This document shows positions 17,453-26,232 of a stretch of 64,000 nt of DNA, one piece after another. The notes under the pieces are model-generated. The model had not been told where the DNA came from. It did no database searches and was given only the letters and a program-made list of their open reading frames with translations. Every line of letters starts with the position of its first letter. Position 1 is the first letter of the stretch. The stretch comes from an uncultured Slackia sp. (GTDB taxonomy: Bacteria; Actinomycetota; Coriobacteriia; Coriobacteriales; Eggerthellaceae). The position numbers and the translations under genes were made by a program. The DNA lies in contig NZ_CAUHPG010000006.1 of the NCBI RefSeq assembly GCF_959608125.1, positions 1 to 64,000 of the forward strand. Reading direction: 5' to 3'.

Positions 17453-18724
17453 ATGACCGATGGAAACCATCGTCGTCCGAGCGCCCATGACAACAACGGG
17501 CTCGACGACGAAGCGCGCGAAAGGGCTCGCGAACACCTGCGTCAACGCCAACAGGCCGAAGGCCGTCGAAGCGGCCCAGCGCACGCAGCGAGTCGCGAGA
17601 AGCAAGACGACGCGCGTCCGCAAGCCCGTAGCACGGCCGACATGGCGGCTCGCGCCGCAGCAGGCGCACGATACACAGCCGACATGGCATCCGCCCTTCC
17701 CAAAAGCGCGCTGGCGATCGCGGCGGCGGTCGTGATCGCGATCGCGGGATTCGCTGCCTTCCAATGCACCCGTCCCGCAAACGACCCCACGACCGAACCC
17801 GAGCCTGTCGCAACGCAGGTAGAAACGCCCGACGCCGAGGAAGCTTCCTCGGAATCCGAGCCCGTGCCCTTCGAGCCGACCCCCGAAGCGCTCGACGGCA
17901 TTCCCGAAGGAAACGGCTTGCAGACCTTCGCGCTTGCGGGCGAAGACGCACCCGGCCTCTCCGATACGCAACGTTCCGCCATCGAGGACGCCATCGACAA
18001 CGCCGAAGAACACGGCGACGTCAGCCTGGTGTTCTACAACCTGGAAACCGGCAAGGGCATCAGCTACGATGCTGACACGACCGTCTACGGCGCCAGTTCG
18101 TTCAAGGCCCCATACGCGCTGTACGTGTGCCAGACGCAGGTCGACACCGGCAAGATCGACCTCGAAGACTCCTGTCAGGGCACGAGCGCCTATGACCCCA
18201 ATAGCTACTACAACGGCGGCTCCTATCCGCTGTCCGACCTGATCGCAGATGCGATCGTCTATTCGGACAACAACGCCTTCGGCTCGCTGCGCGACGCATT
18301 CGACTCCGAGGGCTATGACGAATGGGTCGACGAACTCGGTCTGGACGACGTGCACTATCGCGCCGATTCATGGTATCCGTGGTACTGCGCCCGCACGTCC
18401 GCCAAGCTGTGGACCGAAATGTATTCCTACCTGCAGACGCCGAGCGAGGCGGCACAGCTGCTCAACGAGCTCACGAGCCAGACGGAAGTCTCCTTCATCC
18501 GCGAAGCGTTGCGCACGACCGGCGCATCCGTGCAGGACAAAGCCGGCTGGTGCGCCGACTCCGACCCGCTTTGGAATGGCGTATGCGACGCGGGCATCGT
18601 GACGCTCGACGGCAAAACCTACATCCTCTCCATCATGACGGGCATGCCCGACGGAGATACGAGCTATGCGCTCTACGAAGACATCGCCGCGGCCGTCTTC
18701 GATGTGCGCGACACGCTCGCGTAA
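17453..18724 (+). CDS. membrane-anchored class A beta-lactamase-like serine hydrolase
   Basis: A 423-residue protein. Residues 1-80 are charged and cytoplasmic, a single membrane segment (ALPKSALAIAAAVVIAIAG) spans about 81-100, and a Pro/Glu-rich linker runs to about 145. The extracytoplasmic domain shows the penicillin-binding fold motifs: S215-S-F-K218 (SxxK), S271-D-N273 (SDN) and K363-A-G365. This fits the Beta-lactamase2 family of serine hydrolases, whose members range from true beta-lactamases to cell wall enzymes. The E166-type general base was not located with confidence. Start ATG 17453 has GAGGAG eight bases upstream. True antibiotic hydrolysis cannot be inferred. Confidence 0.8.
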   Translation: MTDGNHRRPSAHDNNGLDDEARERAREHLRQRQQAEGRRSGPAHAASREKQDDARPQARSTADMAARAAAGARYTADMASALPKSALAIAAAVVIAIAGFAAFQCTRPANDPTTEPEPVATQVETPDAEEASSESEPVPFEPTPEALDGIPEGNGLQTFALAGEDAPGLSDTQRSAIEDAIDNAEEHGDVSLVFYNLETGKGISYDADTTVYGASSFKAPYALYVCQTQVDTGKIDLEDSCQGTSAYDPNSYYNGGSYPLSDLIADAIVYSDNNAFGSLRDAFDSEGYDEWVDELGLDDVHYRADSWYPWYCARTSAKLWTEMYSYLQTPSEAAQLLNELTSQTEVSFIREALRTTGASVQDKAGWCADSDPLWNGVCDAGIVTLDGKTYILSIMTGMPDGDTSYALYEDIAAAVFDVRDTLA

Positions 18725-18757
18725 GGCGCGTTCGCAACACGAATGGCCGACGGGCGC

Positions 18758-18820
18758 TTACGGCAATGCGCCCGCAGGCCGTATAATGATCGGGCCGCGC
18801 GAATCGACCGTGCGGCCCGC
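18758..18820 (+). promoter_or_regulatory. promoter and 5' hairpin of the Bcr/CflA-type exporter
   Basis: TTACGG (18758-18763) and a perfect TATAAT (18782-18787) are separated by 18 bases. A GC-rich hairpin CGGGCCGC/GCGGCCCG follows within the 5' untranslated region (about 18791-18819), ending some 30 bases before ATG 18853. Confidence 0.55.
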
Positions 18821-18852
18821 ATTGTTCGCATAGCTTGAAAAGAAGCGTTTCT

Positions 18853-20103
18853 ATGGCATTTTCCATCGAAAACCGGCTCGTCAAACCCCAGCCGAGGCTC
18901 GGCGCAGGAGGACTGCTCATTCTGCTTGTCGCGGCCTCGCTCATTACGCCGCTTTCACTCGACATGTACACGCCCGCCGTACCCGGAATGGCGCGCCACT
19001 TCGACACCGACGTCTCGCTCGTGAACATGACGCTCGTGGGCTATTACGCCTTCTTCGCACTAGGCATGCTCGTGTTCGGACCGATGAGCGATAAGCACGG
19101 ACGCCGCCCCGTGTTGCTGGCAGGCGTCGGCCTGTACAGCGTCTCATCGGCAGCATGCGCCCTGTCCCCCACGATCGAATTCCTCATCGGAGCACGTATC
19201 GCGCAAGCCCTCGGCGCCGGCGCCATCAGCGCCGTCTGCACGGCTGCAGTGAAGGATTCGTTCCAGACGTATTACCGCGAGAAGATCCTCTCGGTCATTC
19301 AGGTGCTGTTCGTCGTAGGACCCGCCACCGCGCCCGTAATCGGCGCGGGCGTCGTGGCCGCGGCCGATTGGCGCATGACGTTTTGGATTCTGGCGGCGAT
19401 CGGCGTAGGATGCCTCGCCCTGACCGTGCTTTTCGAAGAAACGCTGGACGAAAAGGAGCGGTCGAGGGGAAACTTCTTCCATACCATGGCGCAACTCGTC
19501 GTTGTCGGCAAGAATCCCGGATTCATGACGTTTCTACTGCTGACCAGCCTTTTCGAAATTCCTTTCATGGGATATATCGCCGTCGGCTCGTATATCTACG
19601 TCGACTTCTTCGGCACGGGCGAAGTAGGATACAGCCTATTTTTCGCAGTAGCCGCGATCGTCATGGCGGCAGGGCCGTTCATCTGGCTCGTGGCGTCGAA
19701 ACGCATCTCCGTTATTCGCTTCACCACGTTCATGCTGGCATTTTCCATCGCCATGGGAATCGTCATGCTGCTCGTCGGCCAAAGCAGCCCATATGCGTTC
19801 TGCGCCTGCTTCATCGCCTTCGCCATGGCCGAATCGTGCACGCGGCCTTACAGCATGAACATCCTGCTCGAACAGCAGGCGCGCGATGCGGGATCCGCAT
19901 CGGCGCTGATGAACTGCATCCGCACGGCGATCGGCAGCCTGGGCATGGTCTTGGCGGCGCTTCCCTGGCCGAATTACGTCGTAGGCATCGGCGCATTGAT
20001 CGTGGCGTTCATGACCGTATCGTTCGGTATGTGGACGATGCTTCTACGCTCGGGCATTCCGCTTGTCTGCGTGAAGGAGGATAGACCCGTCAAAATATGG
20101 TGA
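18853..20103 (+). CDS. Bcr/CflA-type multidrug MFS transporter
   Basis: A 416-residue, twelve-segment MFS protein. SLDMYTPAVPGMARHF near residue 35 and GPMSDKHGRRPVLLAG near 80 are characteristic of the DHA1 Bcr/CflA drug exporter group. ATG 18853 is preferred over TTG 18835 because GAAAAGAAG precedes it at a proper distance. A consensus promoter and a strong terminator bound it, so it is a single-gene unit. Substrates in the family include bicyclomycin, chloramphenicol and sulfonamides. The actual substrate is unknown. Confidence 0.85.
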   Translation: MAFSIENRLVKPQPRLGAGGLLILLVAASLITPLSLDMYTPAVPGMARHFDTDVSLVNMTLVGYYAFFALGMLVFGPMSDKHGRRPVLLAGVGLYSVSSAACALSPTIEFLIGARIAQALGAGAISAVCTAAVKDSFQTYYREKILSVIQVLFVVGPATAPVIGAGVVAAADWRMTFWILAAIGVGCLALTVLFEETLDEKERSRGNFFHTMAQLVVVGKNPGFMTFLLLTSLFEIPFMGYIAVGSYIYVDFFGTGEVGYSLFFAVAAIVMAAGPFIWLVASKRISVIRFTTFMLAFSIAMGIVMLLVGQSSPYAFCACFIAFAMAESCTRPYSMNILLEQQARDAGSASALMNCIRTAIGSLGMVLAALPWPNYVVGIGALIVAFMTVSFGMWTMLLRSGIPLVCVKEDRPVKIW

Positions 20104-20131
20104 CCCGCTTCGCCGCGACAACGTAAAAATC

Positions 20132-20172
20132 AAGAACCCCTGATGGAGTACCCTTCAGGGGTTCTTTTTTCA
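20132..20172 (+). terminator. terminator of the Bcr/CflA-type gene
   Basis: AAGAACCCCTGA (20132-20143) and TCAGGGGTTCTT (20155-20166) form a 12-bp stem followed by TTTTTTC. Confidence 0.9.
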
Positions 20173-20230
20173 GTAACATCGTCAGCGCCGTCAGGCAGCA
20201 TGCATCGAAGACGGAGCGGATAGGGCGCGC

Positions 20231-21238
20231 CTAGACCGTCTCGTTCCGCTCGAAGAAGGAACACGCGTTCTCGAAGCAGATCGCCTCGGCCACTTCCACG
20301 CCGAACTCCGCAGCGAACAGATCGTACAGCGTACCGACCTTTTCTGCGGGTTCAAGCCACTCGGGCACGTCGCAGCCGTCGTAATCGCTTCCCAGCGCGA
20401 CGACGCGTTCGCCGCCCAACTCGAGCATATGGTCGACATGGCGCAGCACGTCATCGCGCGTCACGGGGCCTGCGTCCGAAAGGAAGCGCTGGCAGAAATT
20501 CAGGCCCACGATGCCGCCGCGTTCCGCGAGCGCGCGGAACTGGTCGTCGGTCAAGTTGCGCGGATGGCCGCACACTGCGCGAGCGTTAGAGTGCGATGCG
20601 GCGAACGGACGCTGCGCCGCCTCCAGCACATCCCAGAAACTGCGATCGTTAAGATGCGACACGTCGACGACCACACGGCGCTGTTCGAGCATGCGCACGG
20701 CATCGCGGCCGAAGAAGCTCAGGCCGTCGACGGTTTTGTTTCCGGAAGCGATGGCGTTTTTGTCGTTCCAGGTCAACGTCAGCATTTTCACGCCCGCGTC
20801 GGCCGCTTCGTGAATGCGGTCGAGGTCCTCGCCGATAAACGATCCGCCTTCTACCGTGAACATCGCAGCGCAGCGGCCCGCGTCGACGATGCCGCGGATA
20901 TCGCGCGCATCGCGCACCTGCTCGACCAATGCGGCGTGCTGTTCGAGCTGCCCCGCGAAGTAGCGGCGCACTGTGTCGAACACGCGGTAGCCGCCCTCGA
21001 CGCCGATGTCATCGGGAATGAACGCAGCGAAGCACTGGCACCATGCGTAACCTGCACGCGCCATACGCGTCAGGTCGATATGGGCGTCGTTGTCGGCCAG
21101 CGAGCTCATGCGGTAGGCGGGAATGGCGGCGTCTTCGGCCATGAAGCCGGCCTCGGGAATAACGCTATGCAGCGCCAGGCGGTCGAGCGTGTCGCAATGC
21201 AAATCGAAGATACGCGTCGGCTGCGTGATGATAGGCAT
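20231..21238 (-). CDS. membrane dipeptidase, peptidase M19 family
   Basis: The 335-residue protein is a renal-dipeptidase-type metallohydrolase. Zinc ligands are visible: H14-x-D16 in FDLHCDTLD, Glu in FTVEGGSFIGED near 115, His in VSHLNDRSFW near 190 and His in ASHSNARAVC near 210. The closing GSDYDGCD motif is near 280. These enzymes cleave dipeptides, including those with a C-terminal D-residue. Start ATG 21238 has AAGGAT upstream. It lies 205 bases downstream of ilvE on the same strand, separated by a structured spacer and a terminator-like hairpin. Peptide and amino acid use fits the neighbouring genes. Confidence 0.88.
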   Translation of the reverse strand: MPIITQPTRIFDLHCDTLDRLALHSVIPEAGFMAEDAAIPAYRMSSLADNDAHIDLTRMARAGYAWCQCFAAFIPDDIGVEGGYRVFDTVRRYFAGQLEQHAALVEQVRDARDIRGIVDAGRCAAMFTVEGGSFIGEDLDRIHEAADAGVKMLTLTWNDKNAIASGNKTVDGLSFFGRDAVRMLEQRRVVVDVSHLNDRSFWDVLEAAQRPFAASHSNARAVCGHPRNLTDDQFRALAERGGIVGLNFCQRFLSDAGPVTRDDVLRHVDHMLELGGERVVALGSDYDGCDVPEWLEPAEKVGTLYDLFAAEFGVEVAEAICFENACSFFERNETV

Positions 21239-21253
21239 GATGGATCCTTTCAA

Positions 21254-21284
21254 ATACAAGAAGGGCTCCGGAATCGGAGCCCTT
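21254..21284 (-). terminator. hairpin between ilvE and the dipeptidase gene
   Basis: AAGGGCTCCG (21261-21270) and CGGAGCCCTT (21275-21284) form a 10-bp stem with a 4-base loop. On the minus strand CTTGTATTTG follows. It can end ilvE transcription or act as an attenuator just before the dipeptidase ribosome site. Confidence 0.6.
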
Positions 21285-21442
21285 ACAGAATACCGTCGAA
21301 ATAGAAGGAAGGGGAATCCCCCGATCGGCCCGACCGGCGCAGGGAGCGTGCTTCGCACGTGACCGGAGCACGGAGGGACGAGACAGGGTGCCCGGCGGCT
21401 TTGCAGCGTCGCCCGGTTTCGTCGGCCGAACGGCCCACGAAA
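21285..21442 (-). other. structured ilvE-dipeptidase spacer
   Basis: Immediately after the ilvE stop codon a hairpin forms from TTTCGT and ACGAAA arms with an inner GGCC/GGCC stem (21417-21442). Further hairpins CGTGC-GAA-GCACG and GGGG-ATT-CCCC follow before the terminator-like hairpin at 21261-21284. No known riboswitch signature was recognised. Confidence 0.3.
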
Positions 21443-22366
21443 CTACTTAACCTCGTACAGCCAGTCGCTGTATTCCTCAAGCTCGCCGGCGGTCATGGCG
21501 AAGAAGCGCTCCTGGATGGCCTTGGTAATCGGGCCGCGGCCGCCGATCGGGCGGTCGTCGATCGCCGCGACGGGCGTCACCTCGGCCGCAGAGCCCGTGA
21601 AGAACACTTCGTCGGCGGCGTACAGGTCGGCACGCACCAGGCGCTCTTCGACAACAGGAATATCCAGGTCCATAGCAAGGTTGAGCACGGTGTCGCGCGT
21701 GATGCCCTCGAGCAGTCCTTCGGCCACAGGCGGCGTGGAAAGCACGCCGTCGCGCACGATGAACAGATTCTCGCCCGTGCCCTCGCACACGTAGCCGGCC
21801 TCATTGAGCATGACGGCCTCGGAATAGCCGTGGGCCTTCGCTTCGAGCTTGGCCAGGATGGAGTTCATGTACGACGCTGAAGACTTCATCTGCGGCGGAA
21901 TGGCGTTATTGGAACGCTGGCGCCAAGAAGAAACGCCGGCGGTGATGCCCTTTTCGAGAGCCTCTTCGCCCAGGTAGGCGCCCCAGGGCCAACACGCGAT
22001 GATCACATCGACGGGAGCACCCGTGGGATCGACGCCCATCTGGCCGTAGCCGTGATACACCAGAGGACGGACATAGCAGGAAGGAAGCTCGCAAGCCTTG
22101 ATGGTCTCGAGCGTAGCGGCGACAAGTTCGTCGGCGGTGTACGGAACGTCGATCATGCACATCTTCGCGGAACGGACCATACGTTCCATATGGTCTTTCA
22201 GACGGAAGACGAAACTCTTTCCGGTCTCTTCGTTGTAATAGCAACGCATGCCCTCGAACACGGCCGAGCCGTAATGCAGGGAATGCGTGAGCACATGCGT
22301 GGTACACTCGGCCCACGGAACCAGCTCGCCGTTCTTCCAGATATACTTCGCTTCCTCCATCGCCAT
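21443..22366 (-). CDS. ilvE: branched-chain amino acid aminotransferase
   Basis: A 307-residue fold-type IV PLP enzyme that transaminates branched-chain 2-oxo acids with glutamate. LHYGSAVFEGMRCY near residue 30 and the class IV signature E-x-TGENLF near 200 are present, along with GITRDTVLNLA near 222. The PLP lysine is probably in the KLEAKAHGYSEAVML region near 170. Start ATG 22366 has AAGGAG eight bases upstream; ATG 22360 is possible. A promoter lies 70-100 bases upstream. Length is normal. Confidence 0.92.
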   Translation of the reverse strand: MAMEEAKYIWKNGELVPWAECTTHVLTHSLHYGSAVFEGMRCYYNEETGKSFVFRLKDHMERMVRSAKMCMIDVPYTADELVAATLETIKACELPSCYVRPLVYHGYGQMGVDPTGAPVDVIIACWPWGAYLGEEALEKGITAGVSSWRQRSNNAIPPQMKSSASYMNSILAKLEAKAHGYSEAVMLNEAGYVCEGTGENLFIVRDGVLSTPPVAEGLLEGITRDTVLNLAMDLDIPVVEERLVRADLYAADEVFFTGSAAEVTPVAAIDDRPIGGRGPITKAIQERFFAMTAGELEEYSDWLYEVK

Positions 22367-22435
22367 GGCCGATGCTCCTTCCCTGCGTACGCGACGCATT
22401 GCTCGAAACGATGCGCTTTAATTCGGTATCGAAGG

Positions 22436-22463
22436 ATTATACTCCATCACAGTAGAGTGCGAA
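22436..22463 (-). promoter_or_regulatory. ilvE promoter
   Basis: On the minus strand TTCGCA (complement 22458-22463) and a perfect TATAAT (complement 22436-22441) are spaced by 16 bases, about 70 bases before the ilvE start. Confidence 0.6.
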
Positions 22464-22523
22464 GTAAATTCAGTGTTACAGGACGCTTTCGCGAAAAACG
22501 CGGCGAACGGGAAGGACGCGAAG

Positions 22524-23240
22524 CTATTTCAAGCGGGCTCCGCATTCTTCGACGGCACGAACGGCAAGCACTTCGAGCGCGTCGACCACCAGCATCCCCC
22601 GAGCCTCGGAGGGCGCATCGATGACGGAAAGCTCGGTACAGCCCAAAAGCACGCTGTCGCAACCGCGCTCGCGCAGATGGGCGCATACATCGTCGAAAGC
22701 CCGCATATCGGCAGGACGGCCCGCCTTCACGTCGTCGTAGATGATGCTCATGACCTTGGCCTGATGCTCTTCGTCGGGAAACACGGCGACGAGGCCTTCG
22801 GCCTCGAGCGCCTGCTGCAGCACTCCCGCGCGGCCCGTTCCGTCCGTCGCCATGACGCCGACGACGGCCTTTCCTTCACGCGCAAGATAGCGCGCGGCCT
22901 CGAGCGGCATATGGAGGACATGCGCCGTGGTCAGGCACCCGAACGTCTCGTCGCTTTTGTAATGGCCTGTCACGCACGGCATGCACAGCACGTCGCAACC
23001 CATGGCTTCGAGCTCAAGCGCCGCCTCGCGCACGGCGGGAACGTAAGATTCGTCGCTTTTGCCCAGAATATAGGCGGTGCGGTCGGGAATCTGGGGGCGA
23101 TTGAGAATCGTGATGTCTATATGGTCTTGGTCGGTGGCAGCATCGGTATGGTCGATGATGCGCATAAACAAGCTCGCCGTAGCGGCGGGGCCGAGCCCGC
23201 CGATGATGCCGAGCTTTTTCAACGCAGCGCTTTGGCCCAT
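22524..23240 (-). CDS. aspartate/glutamate racemase family protein
   Basis: A 238-residue protein of the Asp/Glu racemase superfamily, YgeA/RacX-like. The N-terminal GIIGGLGPAAT is diagnostic. Both catalytic cysteines are present: one in CMPCVTGHY near residue 80 and one in LLGCTEL near 200. These enzymes interconvert L and D amino acids through a two-thiol mechanism; the substrate may be aspartate, glutamate or others. ATG 23240 is chosen for GGAGGAATTC upstream; an ATG twelve bases earlier is weaker. The gene is divergent from the TauE/SafE exporter. D-amino acid production could feed wall synthesis. Confidence 0.85.
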   Translation of the reverse strand: MGQSAALKKLGIIGGLGPAATASLFMRIIDHTDAATDQDHIDITILNRPQIPDRTAYILGKSDESYVPAVREAALELEAMGCDVLCMPCVTGHYKSDETFGCLTTAHVLHMPLEAARYLAREGKAVVGVMATDGTGRAGVLQQALEAEGLVAVFPDEEHQAKVMSIIYDDVKAGRPADMRAFDDVCAHLRERGCDSVLLGCTELSVIDAPSEARGMLVVDALEVLAVRAVEECGARLK

Positions 23241-23388
23241 GAATTCCTCCATTCCGCCGATTCCTACGGCATGTATCCTTCGAGAATAAACCGCGCGGGC
23301 GGAGAGGAAGCGCCCGTGTCGCAAACCTCCATATTATAATCCTTTGCGTTTCACCCGTTTTTCCCCTATTTTCGTCAGGACGAGGTTT

Positions 23389-24147
23389 ATGGACCCCATC
23401 ACATTGCTTATCGTTTGCCCGCTTGTCTTCCTTGCCGGATTGGTCGACTCCATCGCCGGCGGCGGCGGGTTGATTTCTCTGACCGCCTACTTGCTGGCGG
23501 GGCTGCCGGCGCATGCGGCGCTCGGAACGAACAAGCTTTCGTCCTCGATCGGAACGGCAGTGGCCACGGCCCGCCTTGCTCGCGGCGGCTACATCGATTT
23601 CAAGCTGGCCGTTCCCGCCGCCGTAGGCGCCGTGGCGGGTTCGGCGATCGGCGCGAAGCTCGCCCTGCTCACGCCCGACGGCATATTCCAAATCCTGCTG
23701 GTCGTGGCGCTTCCGTTCGTCGCCTTCGCCGTGCTGCGCAAACGCACGCTCGAAGCTCCCGAAGACGCCGAAATCTCGCCGCGCAGGCAATACGTCATCG
23801 TGGCCGTCGCTTCGGTGCTGCTCGGAGCCTATGACGGATTTTACGGACCCGGTACAGGCACGTTCATGCTCATCGCCTTCACTGCCGCAGCCAAGCTGCC
23901 CGTCAAGCATGCGTCCGGCGAAGTGAAGGTGGCCAACCTGGCATCCAACGTGGCGGCACTTGTCACCTTCTTCATGCACGGAGCGGTCTGGCTGGGCCTG
24001 GGGCTTGCGGCAGCCGTGTTCAGCATCGCCGGCAACTACCTGGGCGCAGGCATGGTCATGAAGGACGGCACGAAAATAGTGCGCCCCATCATCATCGCGA
24101 TACTCGCCCTGCTCTTCGTGAAAGTAGTCTTCGACCTAGTATCGTAG
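23389..24147 (+). CDS. TauE/SafE family anion exporter
   Basis: A 252-residue membrane protein with about seven to eight hydrophobic segments. The duplicated family motifs are GLVDSIAGGGGLIS near residue 20 and GAYDGFYGPGTGTF near 160. The family exports or imports sulfite, sulfonates or other organic anions. Start ATG 23389 follows AGGACGAGG; an in-frame ATG at 23344 lacks a ribosome site. It seems to be a single gene. The substrate is not inferable from neighbours. Confidence 0.85.
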   Translation: MDPITLLIVCPLVFLAGLVDSIAGGGGLISLTAYLLAGLPAHAALGTNKLSSSIGTAVATARLARGGYIDFKLAVPAAVGAVAGSAIGAKLALLTPDGIFQILLVVALPFVAFAVLRKRTLEAPEDAEISPRRQYVIVAVASVLLGAYDGFYGPGTGTFMLIAFTAAAKLPVKHASGEVKVANLASNVAALVTFFMHGAVWLGLGLAAAVFSIAGNYLGAGMVMKDGTKIVRPIIIAILALLFVKVVFDLVS

Positions 24148-24311
24148 AAACCCGCTGCAACGGCGGCGGAATCAGGCAGGGCATCTCGAATGCATCCGCC
24201 CCCTGAAACCGTGCATGCACGATCGCAAATATGCAACAATACCCCGACGCCAAACGCCCGGCATCTTAATATCCGATAGGATGGAACCATAGATGATCGA
24301 AGGAGCGAATC

Positions 24312-24677
24312 ATGCCTGACTCACGGGGCCACAAGGTCAGCTGTTCCAATTATCAATGCGAAATAGAGCTCACGCTCGAGATCCTAAGCGGAAAATGGAA
24401 GGCGCTTATCATCTGGAGTCTTCACTTGCACGAAGTCATCCGATACAACGAATTCCGTCGCCTTATTCCCAGCATCACTCAAAAAATGCTCACCCAACAA
24501 CTGAAAGAACTGGAGAAATACGGCATCGTTGCACGCACGGCGCATCCTACGGTCCCGCCTACCGTGGAATACCGACTAACCGATATGGGCAGAAATCTTA
24601 TTCCCATCATGGAAGCTATGGATCATTGGGGGAAAGCCTACGTGGACTTTTATCGCCACGACCACGAAGGCAACTGA
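24312..24677 (+). CDS. HxlR family transcriptional regulator
   Basis: A 121-residue winged-helix protein with the HxlR signature: ILSGKWKALIIWSL near residues 29-42, RRLIPSITQKMLTQQLKELE in the recognition region, and Y-R-LT-D-MG near 93. A conserved N-terminal Cys (residue 16) matches the redox- or electrophile-sensing Cys of HypR/YodB-type members. Start ATG 24312 has AAGGAG upstream. The gene lies in an AT-richer patch and points toward the DUF2871 and VOC genes 600 bases away, which may be its targets (inference). Confidence 0.88.
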   Translation: MPDSRGHKVSCSNYQCEIELTLEILSGKWKALIIWSLHLHEVIRYNEFRRLIPSITQKMLTQQLKELEKYGIVARTAHPTVPPTVEYRLTDMGRNLIPIMEAMDHWGKAYVDFYRHDHEGN

Positions 24678-24703
24678 ACCGGATACTACGCGATGCAATT
24701 CTT

Positions 24704-24732
24704 ACTTTTCGGTGCATAGAGCACCGAAAAGT
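24704..24732 (+). terminator. hairpin after hxlR
   Basis: ACTTTTCGGTGC (24704-24715) and GCACCGAAAAGT (24721-24732) form a 12-bp perfect stem with a 5-base loop, 27 bases after the hxlR stop. No strong U tract follows on the plus strand. Confidence 0.55.
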
Positions 24733-25279
24733 GCCCTCTTCCCCCCAACGACATCCTTTTCGATAATGCACTCAGAGCAAGGAGCCCTTCGTCTATTTCG
24801 AGAGGAGTCATACGGGCATGAAGGCCCATCGCTCCAAAGCATCTATCGTGATGGCATGGATGGCCATGGCAGTCGAATTCAATTGAGCGCGTGATCATAT
24901 CATTTCGGCATCGCCCCAATGCCCCGTTCAAGATCGGCAACTCGCAACGATTCCGAACATACTCCTTAATGCGGTAAAGCAACCGTAGAATCTCGACATG
25001 CAGCGACGCCGACCAAGAAATAAGCCCGAATACAGGAGCGCGACTTCGCATGGGCCCCGCATAAAAGGCAACGACACCCTGCCGCAGCGGGCTTATTCCC
25101 CTTTCGGTACCCCACCTCTCCCATACTAGACCCGTTCCTGGAAAACAAATGACTCGCCCATCCTGCACCACCTCCCAATCGACCGCATTGCGGCATTGGG
25201 ACGAATCAAATAGAAGTCCTAAAGGAACCCTTGCTCTTTTCCGAACATAAGAAAGAACCCAGAATGGAAGGGAGCGCCT
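24733..25279. other. 547-base stretch without a convincing gene, possibly decayed
   Basis: Between hxlR and the DUF2871 gene I see no reading frame with normal codon use, a ribosome site or a recognisable domain. A minus-strand frame covers 24686-25171, but it runs through the hxlR hairpin, lacks a Shine-Dalgarno and has atypical codons. Base composition is AT-richer than the flanks. It may be a decayed gene or the promoter region of the downstream pair. Confidence 0.4.
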
Positions 25280-25708
25280 ATGATTAAAAAAATGTACTGG
25301 ATTTCTCTCGCCTATATCGCAATCGGCCTAGCATTGGGCTTGCTGAATCACGAAATAGCCTACTGGACCCATTTCACTGGAGAATCCGTGCTTGCAGAAG
25401 TCCATCCTCATGCAATCATGCTTGGAGGGTTCGTATTCCTGTCGATGCCGCTGTTCATGAAAAACTTCGATATCGAAAAACAGAGAAGTTTCCGGATTTT
25501 TCTTTGGGTGTACAACATGGGGCTCTTGATGACCTTAGGCTTCATGACGGCACGAGGAATGTCTCAAACCCTGGCGATGCCGCTCCCGAGCCTCGCCGAC
25601 CACATGGTAGGAGGATTGGCGGGAATCGGCCATATCATCCTCACCATCGGACTGGGATTCTTCTTCCATGCGCTTTTCAAACCCATAAACGATAGGAGCA
25701 GCGAATAA
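25280..25708 (+). CDS. DUF2871 family membrane protein
   Basis: A 142-residue protein with four hydrophobic segments (about 5-25, 40-58, 72-92, 105-132). The His-rich block AEVHPHAIMLGG near residues 39-50 is typical of DUF2871, whose conserved histidines suggest metal or heme binding, although no function is established. AGGGAG lies upstream of ATG 25280. The next gene begins one base after its stop codon, so the two form an operon. Confidence 0.75.
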   Translation: MIKKMYWISLAYIAIGLALGLLNHEIAYWTHFTGESVLAEVHPHAIMLGGFVFLSMPLFMKNFDIEKQRSFRIFLWVYNMGLLMTLGFMTARGMSQTLAMPLPSLADHMVGGLAGIGHIILTIGLGFFFHALFKPINDRSSE

Positions 25709-25709
25709 T

Positions 25710-26162
25710 ATGGCGAAGCGAATCTATCATATCGGACTGACCGTATTCGACATGGAGCGATCGATTCGTTTCTATCGAGACGTGCTCGGCCTTCGATTCC
25801 AGGGCGAAATCCTGATGCAAGGACCTGAAACGGATGCGATGTTCCAACGAAAAAACTGCAGGGCGCGCGTAGCCTATCTGAATGGGTCGGAGCGACAAGA
25901 CATGCCCCCCGTCGAACTTATTCAGTTTCTAGACGACGAGACGGATCGGCAGGCGGGCGACCTATTCACCACGTCCATATCGGAACTGTGTTTTCATACG
26001 GAAGATGCCGAAGAGACCTACCGCCATCTGCAGGAACATGGAGTCGAATGCCTCTCCGAGCCTCAAACCTTCGATTTCACAGATGCCGGCTTCGGAAAGA
26101 GTAAAGCATTCTATTTCCGCGACCCCGACGGCATCATCCTGGAAATGATGCAACCCCTGTAA
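25710..26162 (+). CDS. VOC family (glyoxalase-like) protein
   Basis: A 150-residue vicinal oxygen chelate protein. The two beta-alpha-beta-beta-beta modules are visible: HIGLTVFDMERSIRFYRDVLG at the start, and ELCFHTEDAEETYRHLQ through YFRDPDGIILEMMQ at the end. His7 and the C-terminal Glu are candidate metal ligands. Members act as glyoxalases, dioxygenases, epimerases or resistance proteins, so a precise reaction cannot be given. AGGAG of the ribosome site lies in the 3' end of the DUF2871 gene; spacing between the genes is one base. Confidence 0.8.
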   Translation: MAKRIYHIGLTVFDMERSIRFYRDVLGLRFQGEILMQGPETDAMFQRKNCRARVAYLNGSERQDMPPVELIQFLDDETDRQAGDLFTTSISELCFHTEDAEETYRHLQEHGVECLSEPQTFDFTDAGFGKSKAFYFRDPDGIILEMMQPL

Positions 26163-26190
26163 CCACATGCATCAATCCATCCGCAACGAC

Positions 26191-26232
26191 AGGGCCCTCG
26201 CGACCGGCACTACCCGAACGGCGCAGGGCCCT
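26191..26232 (+). terminator. possible terminator after the VOC gene
   Basis: The self-complementary octamer AGGGCCCT occurs at 26191-26198 and 26225-26232 and can pair around a 26-base loop. No clear U tract follows, so confidence is low. Confidence 0.3.

Noticed and set aside
17453..18724. Acquired antibiotic beta-lactamase
   Set aside because: The motifs fit the broad serine hydrolase family, but the membrane anchor, linker and missing clear general base do not allow a resistance call.
21285..21442. Known riboswitch upstream of the dipeptidase gene
   Set aside because: No glycine, SAM, cobalamin or lysine riboswitch core sequence was found.
24686..25171. 161-codon minus-strand frame between hxlR and the DUF2871 gene
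   Set aside because: No ribosome site, atypical codons, no recognisable motif, and it runs through the hxlR hairpin. Kept as a possible decayed segment only.
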